The notes: generated from the sequence alone by a model not told the origin. Counted from the first letter of the stretch, positions 27,081-37,052 are shown. The stretch: DNA of 64,000 nucleotides from Denitrobaculum tricleocarpae (GCF_007004665.1 NZ_ML660065.1:1-64000), one strand, 5' to 3'. Translations and numbers: made by a program.

Positions 27081-28151
27081 TTAAGCCTCTTTCCCTTCCT
27101 CTTCGGGACCGCCTTCCAGCATGGCTGATGCAACTAAGCCCGCATTTTGCCGGATCGCGCGCTCGAGCTTGTTCGCTGCTTCGGGATTGTCACGAAGGAA
27201 TTTCTTGGCGTTCTCACGCCCCTGACCAATGCGTTGGCCATCGTAGGAGAACCAGGAACCCGACTTTTCGACGATGTCGGCCGCGACCCCCAGGTCCAGC
27301 AGTTCCCCGGTTTTCGAAATACCCTGGCCGTACATAATATCGAACTCGATGATCCGGAAGGGCGGCGCCATCTTGTTCTTCACGACCTTCACCTTGGTCT
27401 GGTTACCTACCACCAGATCCCGATCTTTAATCGCCCCGATCCGGCGAATATCCAAACGCACCGAAGAATAGAACTTCAGGGCATGACCGCCTGTGGTGGT
27501 CTCGGGATTGCCGAACATCACGCCGATCTTCATACGAATCTGGTTGATGAAGATCACCAGTGTCTGAGACTTCGAGATCGAGCTGGTCAGCTTCCGCAAG
27601 GCCTGGCTCATCAAGCGTGCCTGAAGACCCGGCAGCGAATCACCCATCTCGCCTTCCAGTTCGGCTTTCGGCACCAGAGCCGCCACCGAATCGATCACCA
27701 GAACATCCAGAGCCCCGGATCGCACGAGCGTATCGACGATTTCAAGGGCCTGCTCACCGGCATCCGGCTGCGAAATCAAAAGTTCGCTGACGTTGCAGCC
27801 CAGCTTTGCCGCATAAACCGGATCAAGCGCATGCTCCGCATCAACGAATGCGCAGGTGCCGCCAGCCTTCTGCGCCTCGGCAACCACATGAAGCGCAAGT
27901 GTCGTCTTACCCGATGACTCGGGACCATAGATCTCTACAATACGACCGCGCGGCAACCCGCCGATTCCCAGGCCGATATCCAACCCAAGGGATCCTGTTG
28001 AAACCACTTCGGTTTCCACGACCTGATCTTCGCCAAGCCGCATAATGGAACCCTTGCCAAAGGCGCGCTCAATCTGGCCTAAGGCGGCATCCAATGCCTT
28101 CTGTTTGTCCACGTTTTTTTCCTCGACCAAACGCAATGCGCTCTGTGACAT
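27081..28151 (-). CDS. recA: Recombinase RecA
   Basis: 356 residues, full length. The core includes Walker [11 protein letters not shown], Walker [11 protein letters not shown], the L1/L2 DNA-binding loops ([40 protein letters not shown]) and the C-terminal regulatory tail ending in acidic residues. It drives strand exchange and stimulates LexA self-cleavage. A near-match to the alphaproteobacterial SOS box lies about 90 bp upstream (28238-28252). Confidence 0.98.
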   Translation of the reverse strand: MSQSALRLVEEKNVDKQKALDAALGQIERAFGKGSIMRLGEDQVVETEVVSTGSLGLDIGLGIGGLPRGRIVEIYGPESSGKTTLALHVVAEAQKAGGTCAFVDAEHALDPVYAAKLGCNVSELLISQPDAGEQALEIVDTLVRSGALDVLVIDSVAALVPKAELEGEMGDSLPGLQARLMSQALRKLTSSISKSQTLVIFINQIRMKIGVMFGNPETTTGGHALKFYSSVRLDIRRIGAIKDRDLVVGNQTKVKVVKNKMAPPFRIIEFDIMYGQGISKTGELLDLGVAADIVEKSGSWFSYDGQRIGQGRENAKKFLRDNPEAANKLERAIRQNAGLVASAMLEGGPEEEGKEA

Positions 28152-28237
28152 GATGGTGATGCCTTCCTTATCTCATAGGGGTATCGGAACTGCAATGTGC
28201 GGATTGTACCTCTTTTGTTCTCACATTCAAGCACAAA

Positions 28238-28252
28238 GATCAAAACAGGAAC
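28238..28252 (-). promoter_or_regulatory. Candidate LexA (SOS) box of recA
   Basis: GATC-AAAACAG-GAAC on the + strand, that is GTTC-N7-GATC read toward recA, one base from the alphaproteobacterial LexA consensus GTTC-N7-GTTC. The position about 90 bp before the recA start suits a promoter site. Confidence 0.5.
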
Positions 28253-28448
28253 ATTCCTGCATTTTAATCACTTATCGGCGAGCGGCGTAGAATGACCTGG
28301 TACAGGAACGGGATATCGCCACTTGAGAACTCAACATGACGGGGACTGGTCGATTCGCTACCGCAAACTAAATTACCATCAGTGATCTTCGAGACCGCTC
28401 CCACGAAACCCCGGTGATGTGCGTTCAGGAAAGCTGCAGAGGACGGGA

Positions 28449-29255
28449 ATGCCTGGTTTGAAAAATTCACATAGGCCCCAGCTGTTCGCGGGCATCTTTT
28501 GCGGAGCGGTGGCTGCGCTCCCCTTAACAGCAGGCTCATTGGCCGCAGATGAGTCCATGCAGCTTCGCTACGAGGTCGCTTGGGGTAATATGACCCTGGC
28601 GGAAGCCAAGGTGAACTATGCTCTGAACGACACGCGCTATGAGATCGAGGGAAGCGGCGAAAGCCAGGGCACCCTCGCCTTTCTGTTCCCCTGGAAAGGC
28701 TCAGCGCGCAGTGTGGGCCTGACGACGGAGAAGGGATTTCAGGTCTCCCGGCACGACAGCGAGGGAAGCTTTAGAGACCGAACCCGCCGCACAAGTGTCA
28801 TCTGGCGCCCCGATGCACCGCTTCCGGAACTGGTGGCGGAACCGGAATCGGATCTCACCGAAGTGACGCCTGTGCCCGAAGACGCCACAGCCGGAACCGC
28901 CGACCCCTTCACCGTGCTTCTGAGCACTTTGAACCGCCTGGAACAGGGTGAACGTTGTGACGCCGAAGCCCGTGTCTGGGACGGCCGGCGGCTCTACGAC
29001 CTCAAGATCGGACATATCGGCAGGGCCGAGCTGGTTCGCGACCGGCCCTGGACCTATAACGGCACTGCGATTGGCTGCAGTCTGACCTACACGCCGATCG
29101 GTGGTTTCCGAAAAGACTCGGAGTGGAGGGATCGTCAGGACGAAATCCGGCGAATCATCTGGATTGGGCGCCTGCCCAACGAAAAGATGGTGCCCGTCAG
29201 GATCGAACTCTCGGCGCCGATCGGAAGATTTGTCGGGCGGCTCTACACCCAGTAG
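28449..29255 (+). CDS. DUF3108 family exported protein
   Basis: 268 residues from the ATG at 28449 (GAGGACGGGA just upstream; a frame start at 28419 adds ten residues). A signal peptide (QLFAGIFCGAVAALPLTAGSLAA) leads into a beta-rich domain with LRYEVAWGNMTLAEAKVNY, FLFPWKGSARSVG and the C-terminal LPNEKMVPVRIELSAPIGRF, typical of DUF3108. Family members are periplasmic; the function is unknown. Confidence 0.85.
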   Translation: MPGLKNSHRPQLFAGIFCGAVAALPLTAGSLAADESMQLRYEVAWGNMTLAEAKVNYALNDTRYEIEGSGESQGTLAFLFPWKGSARSVGLTTEKGFQVSRHDSEGSFRDRTRRTSVIWRPDAPLPELVAEPESDLTEVTPVPEDATAGTADPFTVLLSTLNRLEQGERCDAEARVWDGRRLYDLKIGHIGRAELVRDRPWTYNGTAIGCSLTYTPIGGFRKDSEWRDRQDEIRRIIWIGRLPNEKMVPVRIELSAPIGRFVGRLYTQ

Positions 29256-29292
29256 GCCCGGCCTTTTTGTCATCCGGGCGCAGGCTTCGGCA

Positions 29293-31716
29293 TTAAACCA
29301 ACTCGCCACCCAGGACTTCCTTCACCTTCGCCGCCAATTGCTTGAGGCTGAACGGCTTTGGCAGGAAGTGGATCCGCTCGTCCTCACCGAGTTTTTGCCT
29401 GAAGTTGTCTTCGGTGTAGCCGGAGATGAAAATCACCTTCAGGTCGGGATAGGATTCCCGCACCGTCTTGACCAGGGTCGGGCCATCGACGCGCGGCATC
29501 ACCACATCCGTAATCAGCAAATCAATCCGCTCTGCCGCGTCACGCAATACCTCAAGCGCCTGTTCACCCGAGTTCGCCTCAAGGACCGTGTAGCCCTTGT
29601 TGCGCAGGGCACGGGAGCCGAAGGCCCGGACCGCATCCTCGTCTTCGACCAGCAGTACATTCCCGATCCCGGTCAGATCCTTCTGGACCTGCGCTTCGCC
29701 GCCAGAAGCGACTGCTTCCGTCTCGGCCCCCGCAACGTAGTGTGGCAGGAAGAGCGAGAAAATCGTTCCGCGCCCGACCACGGAATCAACAAAGATGAAG
29801 CCGCCGGTCTGTTTGACGATGCCATAGACGGTCGAGAGGCCCAGGCCGGTTCCGGCGCCGACTTCCTTGGTCGAAAAGAAGGGATCGAAGATGCGGTCCA
29901 GAATCTCGCGCGGGATACCGCACCCCGTATCCTCGACCTCTACGGCGACGTAGTTGCCCTTGGGCATGACTTCGCCTTTGTAATTCTTGTCTTCCTCGAC
30001 CGTCACATTGGCGGTCCGGATGGTCAGAGCTCCGCCGTCGACCATGGCGTCGCGCGCATTGACCGCGAGGTTGATCACAACCTGCTCGAGCTGCCCCTGG
30101 TCCGCTTTGACCATGCCCAGATCACGGCCGTGAATCATCTTCAGTTCGATGTTTTCGCCGATTAGCCGCGCCAGCAGATGAGAGAGCTCGGCCAGAATAT
30201 CGGTGATGATCAGTTGACGGGGCTGCAGGGTTTGCTGCCGCGAGAACGCGAGAAGCTGCCGCACGAGATTTGCAGCCCGGTTGGCATTCTGTTTGATCTG
30301 CATAATGTCTGCGAAGGACTGATCGCCCGGCCGGTGCCGCAGCAGCAGCAGATCGGAGAAGCCGATCATTGCGGTCAGCAGATTATTGAAGTCATGGGCG
30401 ATACCGCCCGCCAGCTGCCCGACGGCCTGCATCTTCTGCGACTGCGCGAACTGCTCCTCCAGGTTCTTCTGTTCCGTTGTGTCGATGAAATGTGCGATAA
30501 AGCCGGCCGTCTCACCGCCACTGCCCGCCATCCGGGTCACGTAGACCGTGCACACAAGTTCGCCGCCGTGAAAGCCGAGCTCCAACACCGTCTGACGACT
30601 GGTGTTCTGAGGATCGTTCAGGGCGCTTTGAAAAGCTGCCCGGTCATCGGGTACGGCCAGCTCGATCAATGACAGACCATGTACATTCCCCGGCTCACGC
30701 AAGAGTTCGCGGAACGCCCGGTTGCTCTCGGTGACGCAGCCTTTCGGGTCGATCAGGGCAATACCGACCGGCGCTTTTTCGAAGAAGCTCTTGAAGCGTT
30801 CTTCAGACCGCTCCAGAGCGCGCGCGACCGCGCGTTCGCTGGAAAGATCGCGCACGACGGAGCGCGTGCAAAGCCCACCGCGCTCGTCAGCAGGCACGAC
30901 ATCCTGACTGATGAAGGCAACAAATTTACCGCCGTCGCGTTTTTTGAGCGTAACTTCGCCTTTGGAAACGGACTCATCCTGAAACGGGCTGTAGGGCAGG
31001 AAGTCGCCGTCATCTTCCAGAATGTCGTGCAGCCGCAGCGTACCGCTCTCCAGCTCCGCATGGGTCCGCCCAAGCCACTCGGCCAGCATCTGATTGACAA
31101 AGAGGAACCGCCCTTCCCCGTCGACCGAGTAAAAGCCAATGGGCGCATTCTCCAGCAGGTCGGCGAAGCGGTTTTGCTGGTCGTTGATGACCTGCTCCAT
31201 CTGCCGGCGCAGGGTGATATCGTCGACGAACCAGAAGACGTAACCGGGCCATCCCTTCACCGGATAGGCGGCAACGTAACGCCATTGGGTTTCGACCTCG
31301 CCGTTGCCGGCGTCTTCGCCCTTTCCCGCCTCTGCCCGGCCTGGAATCCGAACTTCGGCATAGCCTTCCAGTCCGCTCTTGGCTTTGGCATCAAGCATCT
31401 CAATCTGCTCGCGGACCTCCAGATCGCCGCGGGTTTCCGCGACCAGAAGATCCGGGATCGGTTTATCGACCTGTCCGAAGAGTTCGTAAAAAGCGGAGTT
31501 GGACTGAACGACCTTGCCGTTCGGTGCAACGATCTGGCGGGGCCTTGAAACGGAGACGAAGGTGGCGGAATAGATCGAGAGATCCATCTTGGTCCGACGC
31601 CATCCGACAAAGGCGTAGATCGCAAGTGCCGCCAGGACGGCGATCACACTCCAATACGCTATCTCAATTCCCACGAGCGCCCACTGCCCTCTGTTGTTGT
31701 TCCCGCGTCGCTGCAC
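29293..31716 (-). CDS. cckA: Hybrid sensor histidine kinase CckA
   Basis: 807 residues, GTG start. One membrane helix (about 14-38) is followed by PAS-like modules (about 50-170, 185-300, 310-420), HisKA with phosphorylatable His441 in [14 protein letters not shown], HATPase (about 540-660, [10 protein letters not shown] and GLGLSTVYG) and a C-terminal receiver with Asp in [13 protein letters not shown]. The HisKA block is the one characteristic of CckA. In alphaproteobacteria CckA phosphorylates ChpT, which controls CtrA and so cell cycle and flagellar genes. Caulobacter CckA has two membrane helices; only one is visible here. It lies 146 bp downstream of flhB, on the same strand. Confidence 0.93.
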   Translation of the reverse strand: MQRRGNNNRGQWALVGIEIAYWSVIAVLAALAIYAFVGWRRTKMDLSIYSATFVSVSRPRQIVAPNGKVVQSNSAFYELFGQVDKPIPDLLVAETRGDLEVREQIEMLDAKAKSGLEGYAEVRIPGRAEAGKGEDAGNGEVETQWRYVAAYPVKGWPGYVFWFVDDITLRRQMEQVINDQQNRFADLLENAPIGFYSVDGEGRFLFVNQMLAEWLGRTHAELESGTLRLHDILEDDGDFLPYSPFQDESVSKGEVTLKKRDGGKFVAFISQDVVPADERGGLCTRSVVRDLSSERAVARALERSEERFKSFFEKAPVGIALIDPKGCVTESNRAFRELLREPGNVHGLSLIELAVPDDRAAFQSALNDPQNTSRQTVLELGFHGGELVCTVYVTRMAGSGGETAGFIAHFIDTTEQKNLEEQFAQSQKMQAVGQLAGGIAHDFNNLLTAMIGFSDLLLLRHRPGDQSFADIMQIKQNANRAANLVRQLLAFSRQQTLQPRQLIITDILAELSHLLARLIGENIELKMIHGRDLGMVKADQGQLEQVVINLAVNARDAMVDGGALTIRTANVTVEEDKNYKGEVMPKGNYVAVEVEDTGCGIPREILDRIFDPFFSTKEVGAGTGLGLSTVYGIVKQTGGFIFVDSVVGRGTIFSLFLPHYVAGAETEAVASGGEAQVQKDLTGIGNVLLVEDEDAVRAFGSRALRNKGYTVLEANSGEQALEVLRDAAERIDLLITDVVMPRVDGPTLVKTVRESYPDLKVIFISGYTEDNFRQKLGEDERIHFLPKPFSLKQLAAKVKEVLGGELV

Positions 31717-31861
31717 CGATACCGCCGAATCGGTTTCGACGATTCGGCGCTAAAAAACTGCGGCATGGTAAACTCTGCGGCACGCCGGCGCCAGATCAGC
31801 GCGTGTTCCTTGCCCATGCCGGTGACGATGCCTGTAACGCCTGTCATTCCCCTCCGCCCGA

Positions 31862-32950
31862 TCACGTCTTCCTCGCGCTCGGCAGCTTGCCCTTCAGACG
31901 CATCACGTAGCCGATCACCTCCGCCACGGCGGTGTAGTGTTCAGCCGGGATCTGCTGATCGAGCTCGACACCGCCATAAAGAGCACGCGCAAGAGGCGGG
32001 TTCTCGAGAACCGGGACATCGTGCTTCTTGGCGACTTCACGGATCCGGAACGCGATCTCGTCGGCTCCCTTCGCCGTCAAGACCGGCGCTTCCATGGTTT
32101 CCGCATCGTACTTCAGCGCGACGGAAAAGTGGGTCGGGTTGGTCACCACAACGTCTGCCTCGGGGACCGCCGCCATCATGCGCTGGCGCGCACGCTCGGC
32201 GCGCAGTTGGCGCAGGCGTCCCTTGACGATGGGATCGCCCTCGGTCTGCTTGAACTCGTCTTTGACTTCCTGCAAAGACATCTTCAACTGCTTGGTATGC
32301 TGATACTTTTGAAAGAGGAAGTCGCCGCCTGCGATAACCGCCATAACCGCGAGCACGCCGATCATGATCTGCACGGCCATCTCCTGCAGCAACAGCAGCA
32401 GCTGTGACATCTCCATCAACGCAATCTGCGGGATCATTTCGCGGCGCGGCGCCATAATCAGCACGATAACAACGGCAACGATTGTGAGTTTCGCGATTCC
32501 CTTGATGAATTCGGCGATCGACTTGGCGGAGAACAGCCGCTTCATGCCCTTCTGAAGAGAGATCTTATCGGGTGTGGGCTTCAGGGACTCGGCGGAGACC
32601 AGCCAGCCGATCTGGAGAAATGAGGCACCGACCGCGGCGGCGATCGCGACAATAGCCGGAAGGATCACCAGTCCGCCGACACCCAGCAATACGTCGCCGA
32701 ACAGACTTTTAAGACTCCCAGGGTCGATAAGGATTGTGTGCGGGCTCTCGATAAAGCGCAGCATCTGAGACCCGAGACCTGCACTCAAAGACGCGCCGAA
32801 CACTCCGATCACCGACGTAAAGGCAAGCAGCATAAACCAGTGCGAGATCTCCTGAGACTTGGCGACCTGGCCTTTTTGCCGCGACTCATCGAGTTTTTTT
32901 TGAGTCGGTTCCTCGGTTTTTTGGGAGTCGTCCGTATTATCGTCGGCCAT
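31862..32950 (-). CDS. flhB: Flagellar export-gate protein FlhB
   Basis: 362 residues from the ATG at 32950 (the frame opens at 32974). Four membrane segments, then a cytoplasmic domain with the autocleavage motif NPTH in VVTNPTHFSVAL, where cleavage switches the export apparatus from rod/hook to filament substrates. The N-terminus EEPTQKKLDESRQKGQ is the family signature. It is the last flagellar gene of the leftward flgB-flgC-fliE-fliQ-fliR-flhB group. Confidence 0.97.
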   Translation of the reverse strand: MADDNTDDSQKTEEPTQKKLDESRQKGQVAKSQEISHWFMLLAFTSVIGVFGASLSAGLGSQMLRFIESPHTILIDPGSLKSLFGDVLLGVGGLVILPAIVAIAAAVGASFLQIGWLVSAESLKPTPDKISLQKGMKRLFSAKSIAEFIKGIAKLTIVAVVIVLIMAPRREMIPQIALMEMSQLLLLLQEMAVQIMIGVLAVMAVIAGGDFLFQKYQHTKQLKMSLQEVKDEFKQTEGDPIVKGRLRQLRAERARQRMMAAVPEADVVVTNPTHFSVALKYDAETMEAPVLTAKGADEIAFRIREVAKKHDVPVLENPPLARALYGGVELDQQIPAEHYTAVAEVIGYVMRLKGKLPSARKT

Positions 32951-33007
32951 TGCGCTCCGCTCCCAAAGCCGCAAACAAACCGGCGGTTTCCGAAAGGCAC
33001 CGCATCC

Positions 33008-33772
33008 TCATGACGGCGCCAGGAAAGGCATCAAGGTGTCGCTGAACTGGGTGATGTAGAACCCCATCATGACCGGCAGCGACAGGAAGAGGATGATCAC
33101 GCCCATGGCAACCTGCAGGGGCATGGCGACGAAAAAGATCTGCACCTGCGGCATCAGGCGTCCGAGAACACCGAGACCAAGATAGAATATCGTTCCCACA
33201 ACGATGAAGGGGGCGGCAAGCTGAACCGCGAGCAGGAAGGTCTTTGCGACGACGCGGGTGATCATTTCGCTCAGGTCCCCCATCGGCAGAGCCTCTCCCG
33301 GCCGAAACAGGGTGTAGCTGTCAGCAACCGCCATCAACATGACATGATGGAGGTCGAGCAGAAACATCATGAGAACGGCCACGGTGGTCAGGAACGAGCC
33401 CATGATCGAACCTTGCTGTTGTGAACTGGGATCGTCGACCAAAGCATTCGCCAGAGACGACATGAAGGCGATGATCATCCCTGCGGTCGCCATGGTGGCC
33501 AGAAACAGGCGTGTCACGGTGCCAAGGAAAAAACCGATCACCAGTTCCCCGATAATCAGCAACGCCAGGGTCAGCACCGCATCGGGCAAAGGCGGAACCG
33601 TATCGCCGACAACCGGCGCAATAACGATTGAAATCAGCAGTGCCAGCATGAGACGGGTGCGGGGCGCAACGTAAGGCTCGGCAAAGCCCGGCAACAGCAT
33701 CATGGTTGCGCCGACGCGAACAAACACGAAGATCACAACAAAGAGTTCAGCCGATAGAAGCTCGTCGAGCAT
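33008..33772 (-). CDS. fliR: Flagellar export-gate protein FliR
   Basis: 254 residues, about six membrane helices. Family motifs: FVFVRVGATMMLLPGFAEPYV near the start, VIGFFLGTVTRLFLATMATAG in the middle, and a hydrophobic C-terminal QVAMGVIILFLSLPVMM. With FliP and FliQ it forms the central export channel. It starts six bases after fliQ ends. Confidence 0.97.
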   Translation of the reverse strand: MLDELLSAELFVVIFVFVRVGATMMLLPGFAEPYVAPRTRLMLALLISIVIAPVVGDTVPPLPDAVLTLALLIIGELVIGFFLGTVTRLFLATMATAGMIIAFMSSLANALVDDPSSQQQGSIMGSFLTTVAVLMMFLLDLHHVMLMAVADSYTLFRPGEALPMGDLSEMITRVVAKTFLLAVQLAAPFIVVGTIFYLGLGVLGRLMPQVQIFFVAMPLQVAMGVIILFLSLPVMMGFYITQFSDTLMPFLAPS

Positions 33773-33778
33773 TCCGCG

Positions 33779-34045
33779 TTACCCCAGTGCGACAATCCGG
33801 TCCATCAAGGTCTTGGTGAAGGCCATCATGGTTGCCAGCATGAAGGGCATGAAAACAATAATTCCGAGACATACGGCGACGATCTTGGGCACGAAGGAGA
33901 GCGTCATCTCCTGCATCTGCGTGAGTGCCTGGAAAAGCGCGATCAAAAGACCGACGCCCAGAGCGATCAAAATCCCCGGTGCGCCGACTTTCAGGGTCAC
34001 GTAGATCGCTTCCCTGGAGACCTCGATGACTTCAACTGGATTCAT
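33779..34045 (-). CDS. fliQ: Flagellar export-gate protein FliQ
   Basis: 88 residues. Two membrane helices joined by a short loop, with GLLIALFQALTQMQEMTLSFVPKI being the family core. The ATG at 34045 was preferred; a TTG five codons earlier also opens the frame. It is 119 bp downstream of fliE. Confidence 0.96.
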   Translation of the reverse strand: MNPVEVIEVSREAIYVTLKVGAPGILIALGVGLLIALFQALTQMQEMTLSFVPKIVAVCLGIIVFMPFMLATMMAFTKTLMDRIVALG

Positions 34046-34164
34046 GCTGTTTTTTCTCAAAGAGAGAGGCGCCGGAGAAATACAAATCTGGACGCGAGGA
34101 AAAGCCGGACGGGGTGTCGGACTGTGAAAGAAACCGGCCTGGAGACTTGGGTGGAAACATGCCT

Positions 34165-34476
34165 TCAGATCGGCATGCGCAATATCTCCTGGTAGGCCTG
34201 GACAACACGGTCGCGCACCGTGACGACAGTCTGCAAGGTGACCTCGGCCTTGGACATCGCCGTCACGACGTCCGTCAGGTCAGCGGTCCCGGCAGCGGCC
34301 TTCAGGCTCTGCGTCTCACCTTCATTCAAGGTGCCGACAACCTCGTCGGCCATTCCGCGCAGCGTTGAAGCGAAGTCCTGCTTCGGCGTCATGGCGCCTG
34401 AATCAAGCGGCTTAATGGAATCCTTGCCCGCTACCTTCTGATAGGCGCCGATGGCATCGGTAAAATTCACTGGCAT
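34165..34476 (-). CDS. fliE: Flagellar hook-basal body junction protein FliE
   Basis: 103 residues from the ATG at 34476 (GGAG seven bases upstream; a longer frame opens at 34533 without support). The C-terminal half, VVTAMSKAEVTLQTVVTVRD and VVQAYQEILRMPI, is the FliE signature. It connects the MS ring to the rod. Confidence 0.95.
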   Translation of the reverse strand: MPVNFTDAIGAYQKVAGKDSIKPLDSGAMTPKQDFASTLRGMADEVVGTLNEGETQSLKAAAGTADLTDVVTAMSKAEVTLQTVVTVRDRVVQAYQEILRMPI

Positions 34477-34589
34477 GATCAACTCCGTGCCCAAAGTTCT
34501 TTTGGGGCAGTCGCATCCGCCTTCATGGCTCATTCAAAGCCGCCTTCCTGGCGGCCATATCAGTCTGCGCGGGCTCTAAAGTCCGGGTA

Positions 34590-34997
34590 TCACGACAAGA
34601 TCTGCAAGGTCTTCTGAAGCATGCTCCGGGAAGCCTCGATTGCCTTAAGATTCGCCTCGTAACTGCGCTGTGCTTCACGCATATCCGTCATCTCGATCAG
34701 GGTGTTCACATTCGGACGCAGCACATAACCATCGTCGTCGGCCGCAGGATGACCAGGCTGGTAGGCCCGCGAAAATTCGCTCTTATCGGTCATGATTTTG
34801 CGGACCCGGACGGTCTCGGCGCCGAGTTCCCGGTCCATGGCGTTGGCGAAAGAGACCAGTTTGCGGCGATACGGCTGGCCGCCCGGCGTCTGTGCAAGCG
34901 ACTCGGCATTCGCCACGTTCTCGGCAATCACACGCAGACGAGTGCCCTGCGCCCGCATCCCCGAAGCGGCAATATGCAATGTCTTGAACAGATCCAT
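34590..34997 (-). CDS. flgC: Proximal rod protein FlgC
   Basis: 135 residues. N-terminal rod motif (LHIAASGMRAQGTRLRVIAE then NVANAESLAQTPGGQPYRRK) and C-terminal helix (YEANLKAIEASRSMLQKTLQ) as in FlgC. Directly between flgB and fliE. Confidence 0.96.
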   Translation of the reverse strand: MDLFKTLHIAASGMRAQGTRLRVIAENVANAESLAQTPGGQPYRRKLVSFANAMDRELGAETVRVRKIMTDKSEFSRAYQPGHPAADDDGYVLRPNVNTLIEMTDMREAQRSYEANLKAIEASRSMLQKTLQILS

Positions 34998-35093
34998 TTT
35001 CTCTCCTCTGCCCGGCTCAACCGGAAAGCTCGGATGCCGGAGCCGCCGGTCTCCGCAGCCGGCTGCTTACGAAATTCTCTTTAAACCAGCACG

Positions 35094-35498
35094 TTATGCG
35101 GACCCCTTTAACGCCATTCTGATCATCGCGACGTGCTTGCGGTAGAGCTGCGTCATGGTCTGAAAGTCGGTCTGGTTCTGGGTCATCTTGACCAGCTGTT
35201 CCTCAATCACCACAGCGTTTCCGGCAGGCGCCGTTTCGTAGAGCTCTTCCTGCTCACGTGCCCTGCCATCGGACCCGCCCATGGACACGCCCTGAATGTG
35301 ACTGCTGTTGGTCGCCGCGGGCCGTATGGGCTGCGATTGCCTGGCCACCGCGCGCTGGAAGGAACCGTCTTTCAGATCGTGGGGGATGTATTTCGGCGTA
35401 TCCGCATTGGCGATATTCTTCGTCAGCACATTCTGACGCGCGGTCAGCCATTGCATGCGTTTGGCGATCACATCTGTGATGCTGAGTTTGCCGTCCAT
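35094..35498 (-). CDS. flgB: Proximal rod protein FlgB
   Basis: 134 residues from the ATG at 35498 (a GTG three codons earlier also opens the frame). N-terminal motif LTARQNVLTKNIANADTPKY and a C-terminal helix with MTQNQTDFQTMTQLYRKHV are FlgB features. It is the first gene of the leftward flgB-flhB operon; a CtrA-like box sits 68-82 bp upstream. Confidence 0.96.
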   Translation of the reverse strand: MDGKLSITDVIAKRMQWLTARQNVLTKNIANADTPKYIPHDLKDGSFQRAVARQSQPIRPAATNSSHIQGVSMGGSDGRAREQEELYETAPAGNAVVIEEQLVKMTQNQTDFQTMTQLYRKHVAMIRMALKGSA

Positions 35499-35565
35499 AG
35501 CGCCCACACAAACCTGTTTTCGCGACCATTAGATTGGATTTGTCTTAATTTTCCACTACCTCGTG

Positions 35566-35580
35566 TTAAGATTCGGTAAA
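35566..35580 (-). promoter_or_regulatory. CtrA-like box upstream of flgB
   Basis: TTAAGATTCGGTAAA on the + strand, TTAA-N7-TAAA, one base off TTAA-N7-TTAA. It lies 68-82 bp upstream of the flgB start, where a class II flagellar promoter would be expected. Weak by itself. Confidence 0.4.
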
Positions 35581-35674
35581 AAGGGTTCGCTTGTTATGGA
35601 ACAATCCGCGTATTAGAGTATGGTTCGGGGGCCGGTCAGAATCCGGCTAGGGGCAGGGAGTTTTTGCGAAGCCG

Positions 35675-35929
35675 ATGCTTTATTTAACGCGGAAAATCGG
35701 CGAATCCGTGATCATCAACGACAATATTGAAGTCACCGTCGTTGATATTCGTGGCAAGTCGATCAAGCTCGGGTTCACATTCCCGGAAGATGCGACCGTA
35801 CTGCGACGCGAGATCTACGAACGGATTCAGGAAGAAAACCGTGCCGCTGCTGCCGGCAGTGAAGCCCTTGCCCTCTCCATCGCGGGAATTGAAAACGACG
35901 ACACGCCGAGTGACGATAAGGGATCATGA
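35675..35929 (+). CDS. csrA: Translational regulator CsrA
   Basis: 84 residues. MLYLTRKIGESVIINDNIEV and the downstream IKLGFTFPEDATVLRREIYE are diagnostic of CsrA/RsmA. The usual length is about 60-70; the last 25 residues form an extra polar tail. CsrA binds GGA motifs in mRNA and is sequestered by FliW, which is also in this window (63246). The ribosome site is unusual: GGGAG lies 14 bases from the ATG, and only GCGAAG is nearer. Confidence 0.96.
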   Translation: MLYLTRKIGESVIINDNIEVTVVDIRGKSIKLGFTFPEDATVLRREIYERIQEENRAAAAGSEALALSIAGIENDDTPSDDKGS

Positions 35930-36302
35930 CCCTCTGACGGCTGTTTTCCGCCCGTAAAAGCATGTTTTGATGCCCTGACCTGCGTTGATTTCCGGGCATA
36001 AACCGAACTCTCCATCAAATTTCCTTTTGCCCGTCCCGGCGTCTTCCACCGCCTGACGAAGCGCCTGCAGAGATCTTTGCATGGCAATCTGAGACGGCGG
36101 TTTTCACAAAATCCCCTGCCCCTTTGTCGGGATTGGCCCCCGGGATGAATGACCGCAACGACAGATCATCCCAAAAACAGATGCGAATCAGCAGCATAGC
36201 CGATTCGTTAAACCATTCGTTAAGCATAACCGTTGATAATCGACTCAGGATCATCCGAGGTGCAGCGACAGAAATCGCGCACTCGCTTTACAGGAAGTTG
36301 AT
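35930..36302. other. 373-bp gap between csrA and the fliO-side genes
   Basis: No gene supported. It contains two palindrome-rich patches and a CtrA-like pair of TTAA half sites at 36208-36223. The promoter for the rightward fliO-fliP group probably lies here, because the next gene starts with TTG at 36303. Confidence 0.5.
36209..36223 (+). promoter_or_regulatory. CtrA-like box upstream of the fliO-side genes
   Basis: TAAA-CCATTCG-TTAA (36209-36223), one base off the consensus; the alternative register TTAA (36208-36211) and TTAA (36220-36223) has an 8-base spacer. About 80 bp before the TTG start at 36303. Confidence 0.35.
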
Positions 36303-36671
36303 TTGGCCAAGCAGCCAGATACACCGCGCGGCACGGCGCCCTCTCCCCCGAGCACGGTCACGGCTCCGCCGGCGGATAGCGCTGCCCAAGCGCCCGAATC
36401 ACAGTCTTTGGCGATCGCGCTGAACTCCAGGGGCGGAAAGGCACAAGCCACCCAGGTGATCGCAAAAGGCACCGGCGAAGTTGCCGAGCAGATTCTCCAG
36501 CTCGCGTTCGAGCATGGTGTAAAAGTGCGCAGCGATGCGGACCTCGCAACAATCCTATCTGCGGTCGAGGTGGAAAGCGAGATCCCGCTCGAGGCACTCA
36601 CCGCGGTCGCCAACATCCTCAGCTACATCTATCGCGCAGAACAGCCCTCAGCTCCGGAAAGCAGCTCATGA
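36303..36671 (+). CDS. FlhB C-terminal-domain-like protein (FlhX type)
   Basis: 122 residues, TTG start with AGGAAG six bases upstream. A disordered Pro/Ala-rich N-terminus (to about residue 38) is followed by a domain resembling the cytoplasmic end of FlhB: SLAIALNSRGGKAQATQVIA ... AEQILQLAFEHGVKVRSDAD ... IPLEALTAVANILSYIYR. The NPTH cleavage motif and all membrane helices are missing. Such stand-alone FlhB-C proteins occur in other flagellated bacteria; the role is unclear. It overlaps the next gene by four bases. Confidence 0.8.
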   Translation: MAKQPDTPRGTAPSPPSTVTAPPADSAAQAPESQSLAIALNSRGGKAQATQVIAKGTGEVAEQILQLAFEHGVKVRSDADLATILSAVEVESEIPLEALTAVANILSYIYRAEQPSAPESSS

Positions 36672-36982
36672 CAAACCTTGCTCAAGTCACAGAATCCGCC
36701 CGTGATCTGCGTCACAAGATTCGCCGCGGCATCGAGGCCGCCGAGAAAGGCGACGTGATCGACCTACTGCCTGTGCAGGCCGAGGTTGACTCTCTTTGCG
36801 CAGCATTGGCGGCGCTCCCCAAGGACGAGAGCGACGCCGTGCAGAGTGACGTCATTGGTCTGGTCGAAGAACTCTCCACACTCTCGGACAAGCTCAATCA
36901 GGGGCTGGTCATTATCCGCAACGAGCTCAAGGATCTCTCTGAGCGGCAGCGTGCGGTCTCCGCCTACGGCAAGGCACCTTGA
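36668..36982 (+). CDS. Small helical protein in the export-gate operon, unknown
   Basis: 104 residues, almost all helix, with a heptad-like pattern in RDLRHKIRRGIEAAEKGDVI and STLSDKLNQGLVIIRNELKD. The start overlaps the preceding gene (ATGA), so they are translated together. Size and helical content recall flagellar chaperones of the FliT/FlgN class, but no signature was recognised and I do not name it. Confidence 0.7.
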   Translation: MTNLAQVTESARDLRHKIRRGIEAAEKGDVIDLLPVQAEVDSLCAALAALPKDESDAVQSDVIGLVEELSTLSDKLNQGLVIIRNELKDLSERQRAVSAYGKAP

Positions 36983-37052
36983 CGACAACAGTCCCATACA
37001 TCGACTGCAAGAGTCCCACTCCCGGAAAACATCAAGTCTCTGAATTGGCGTC

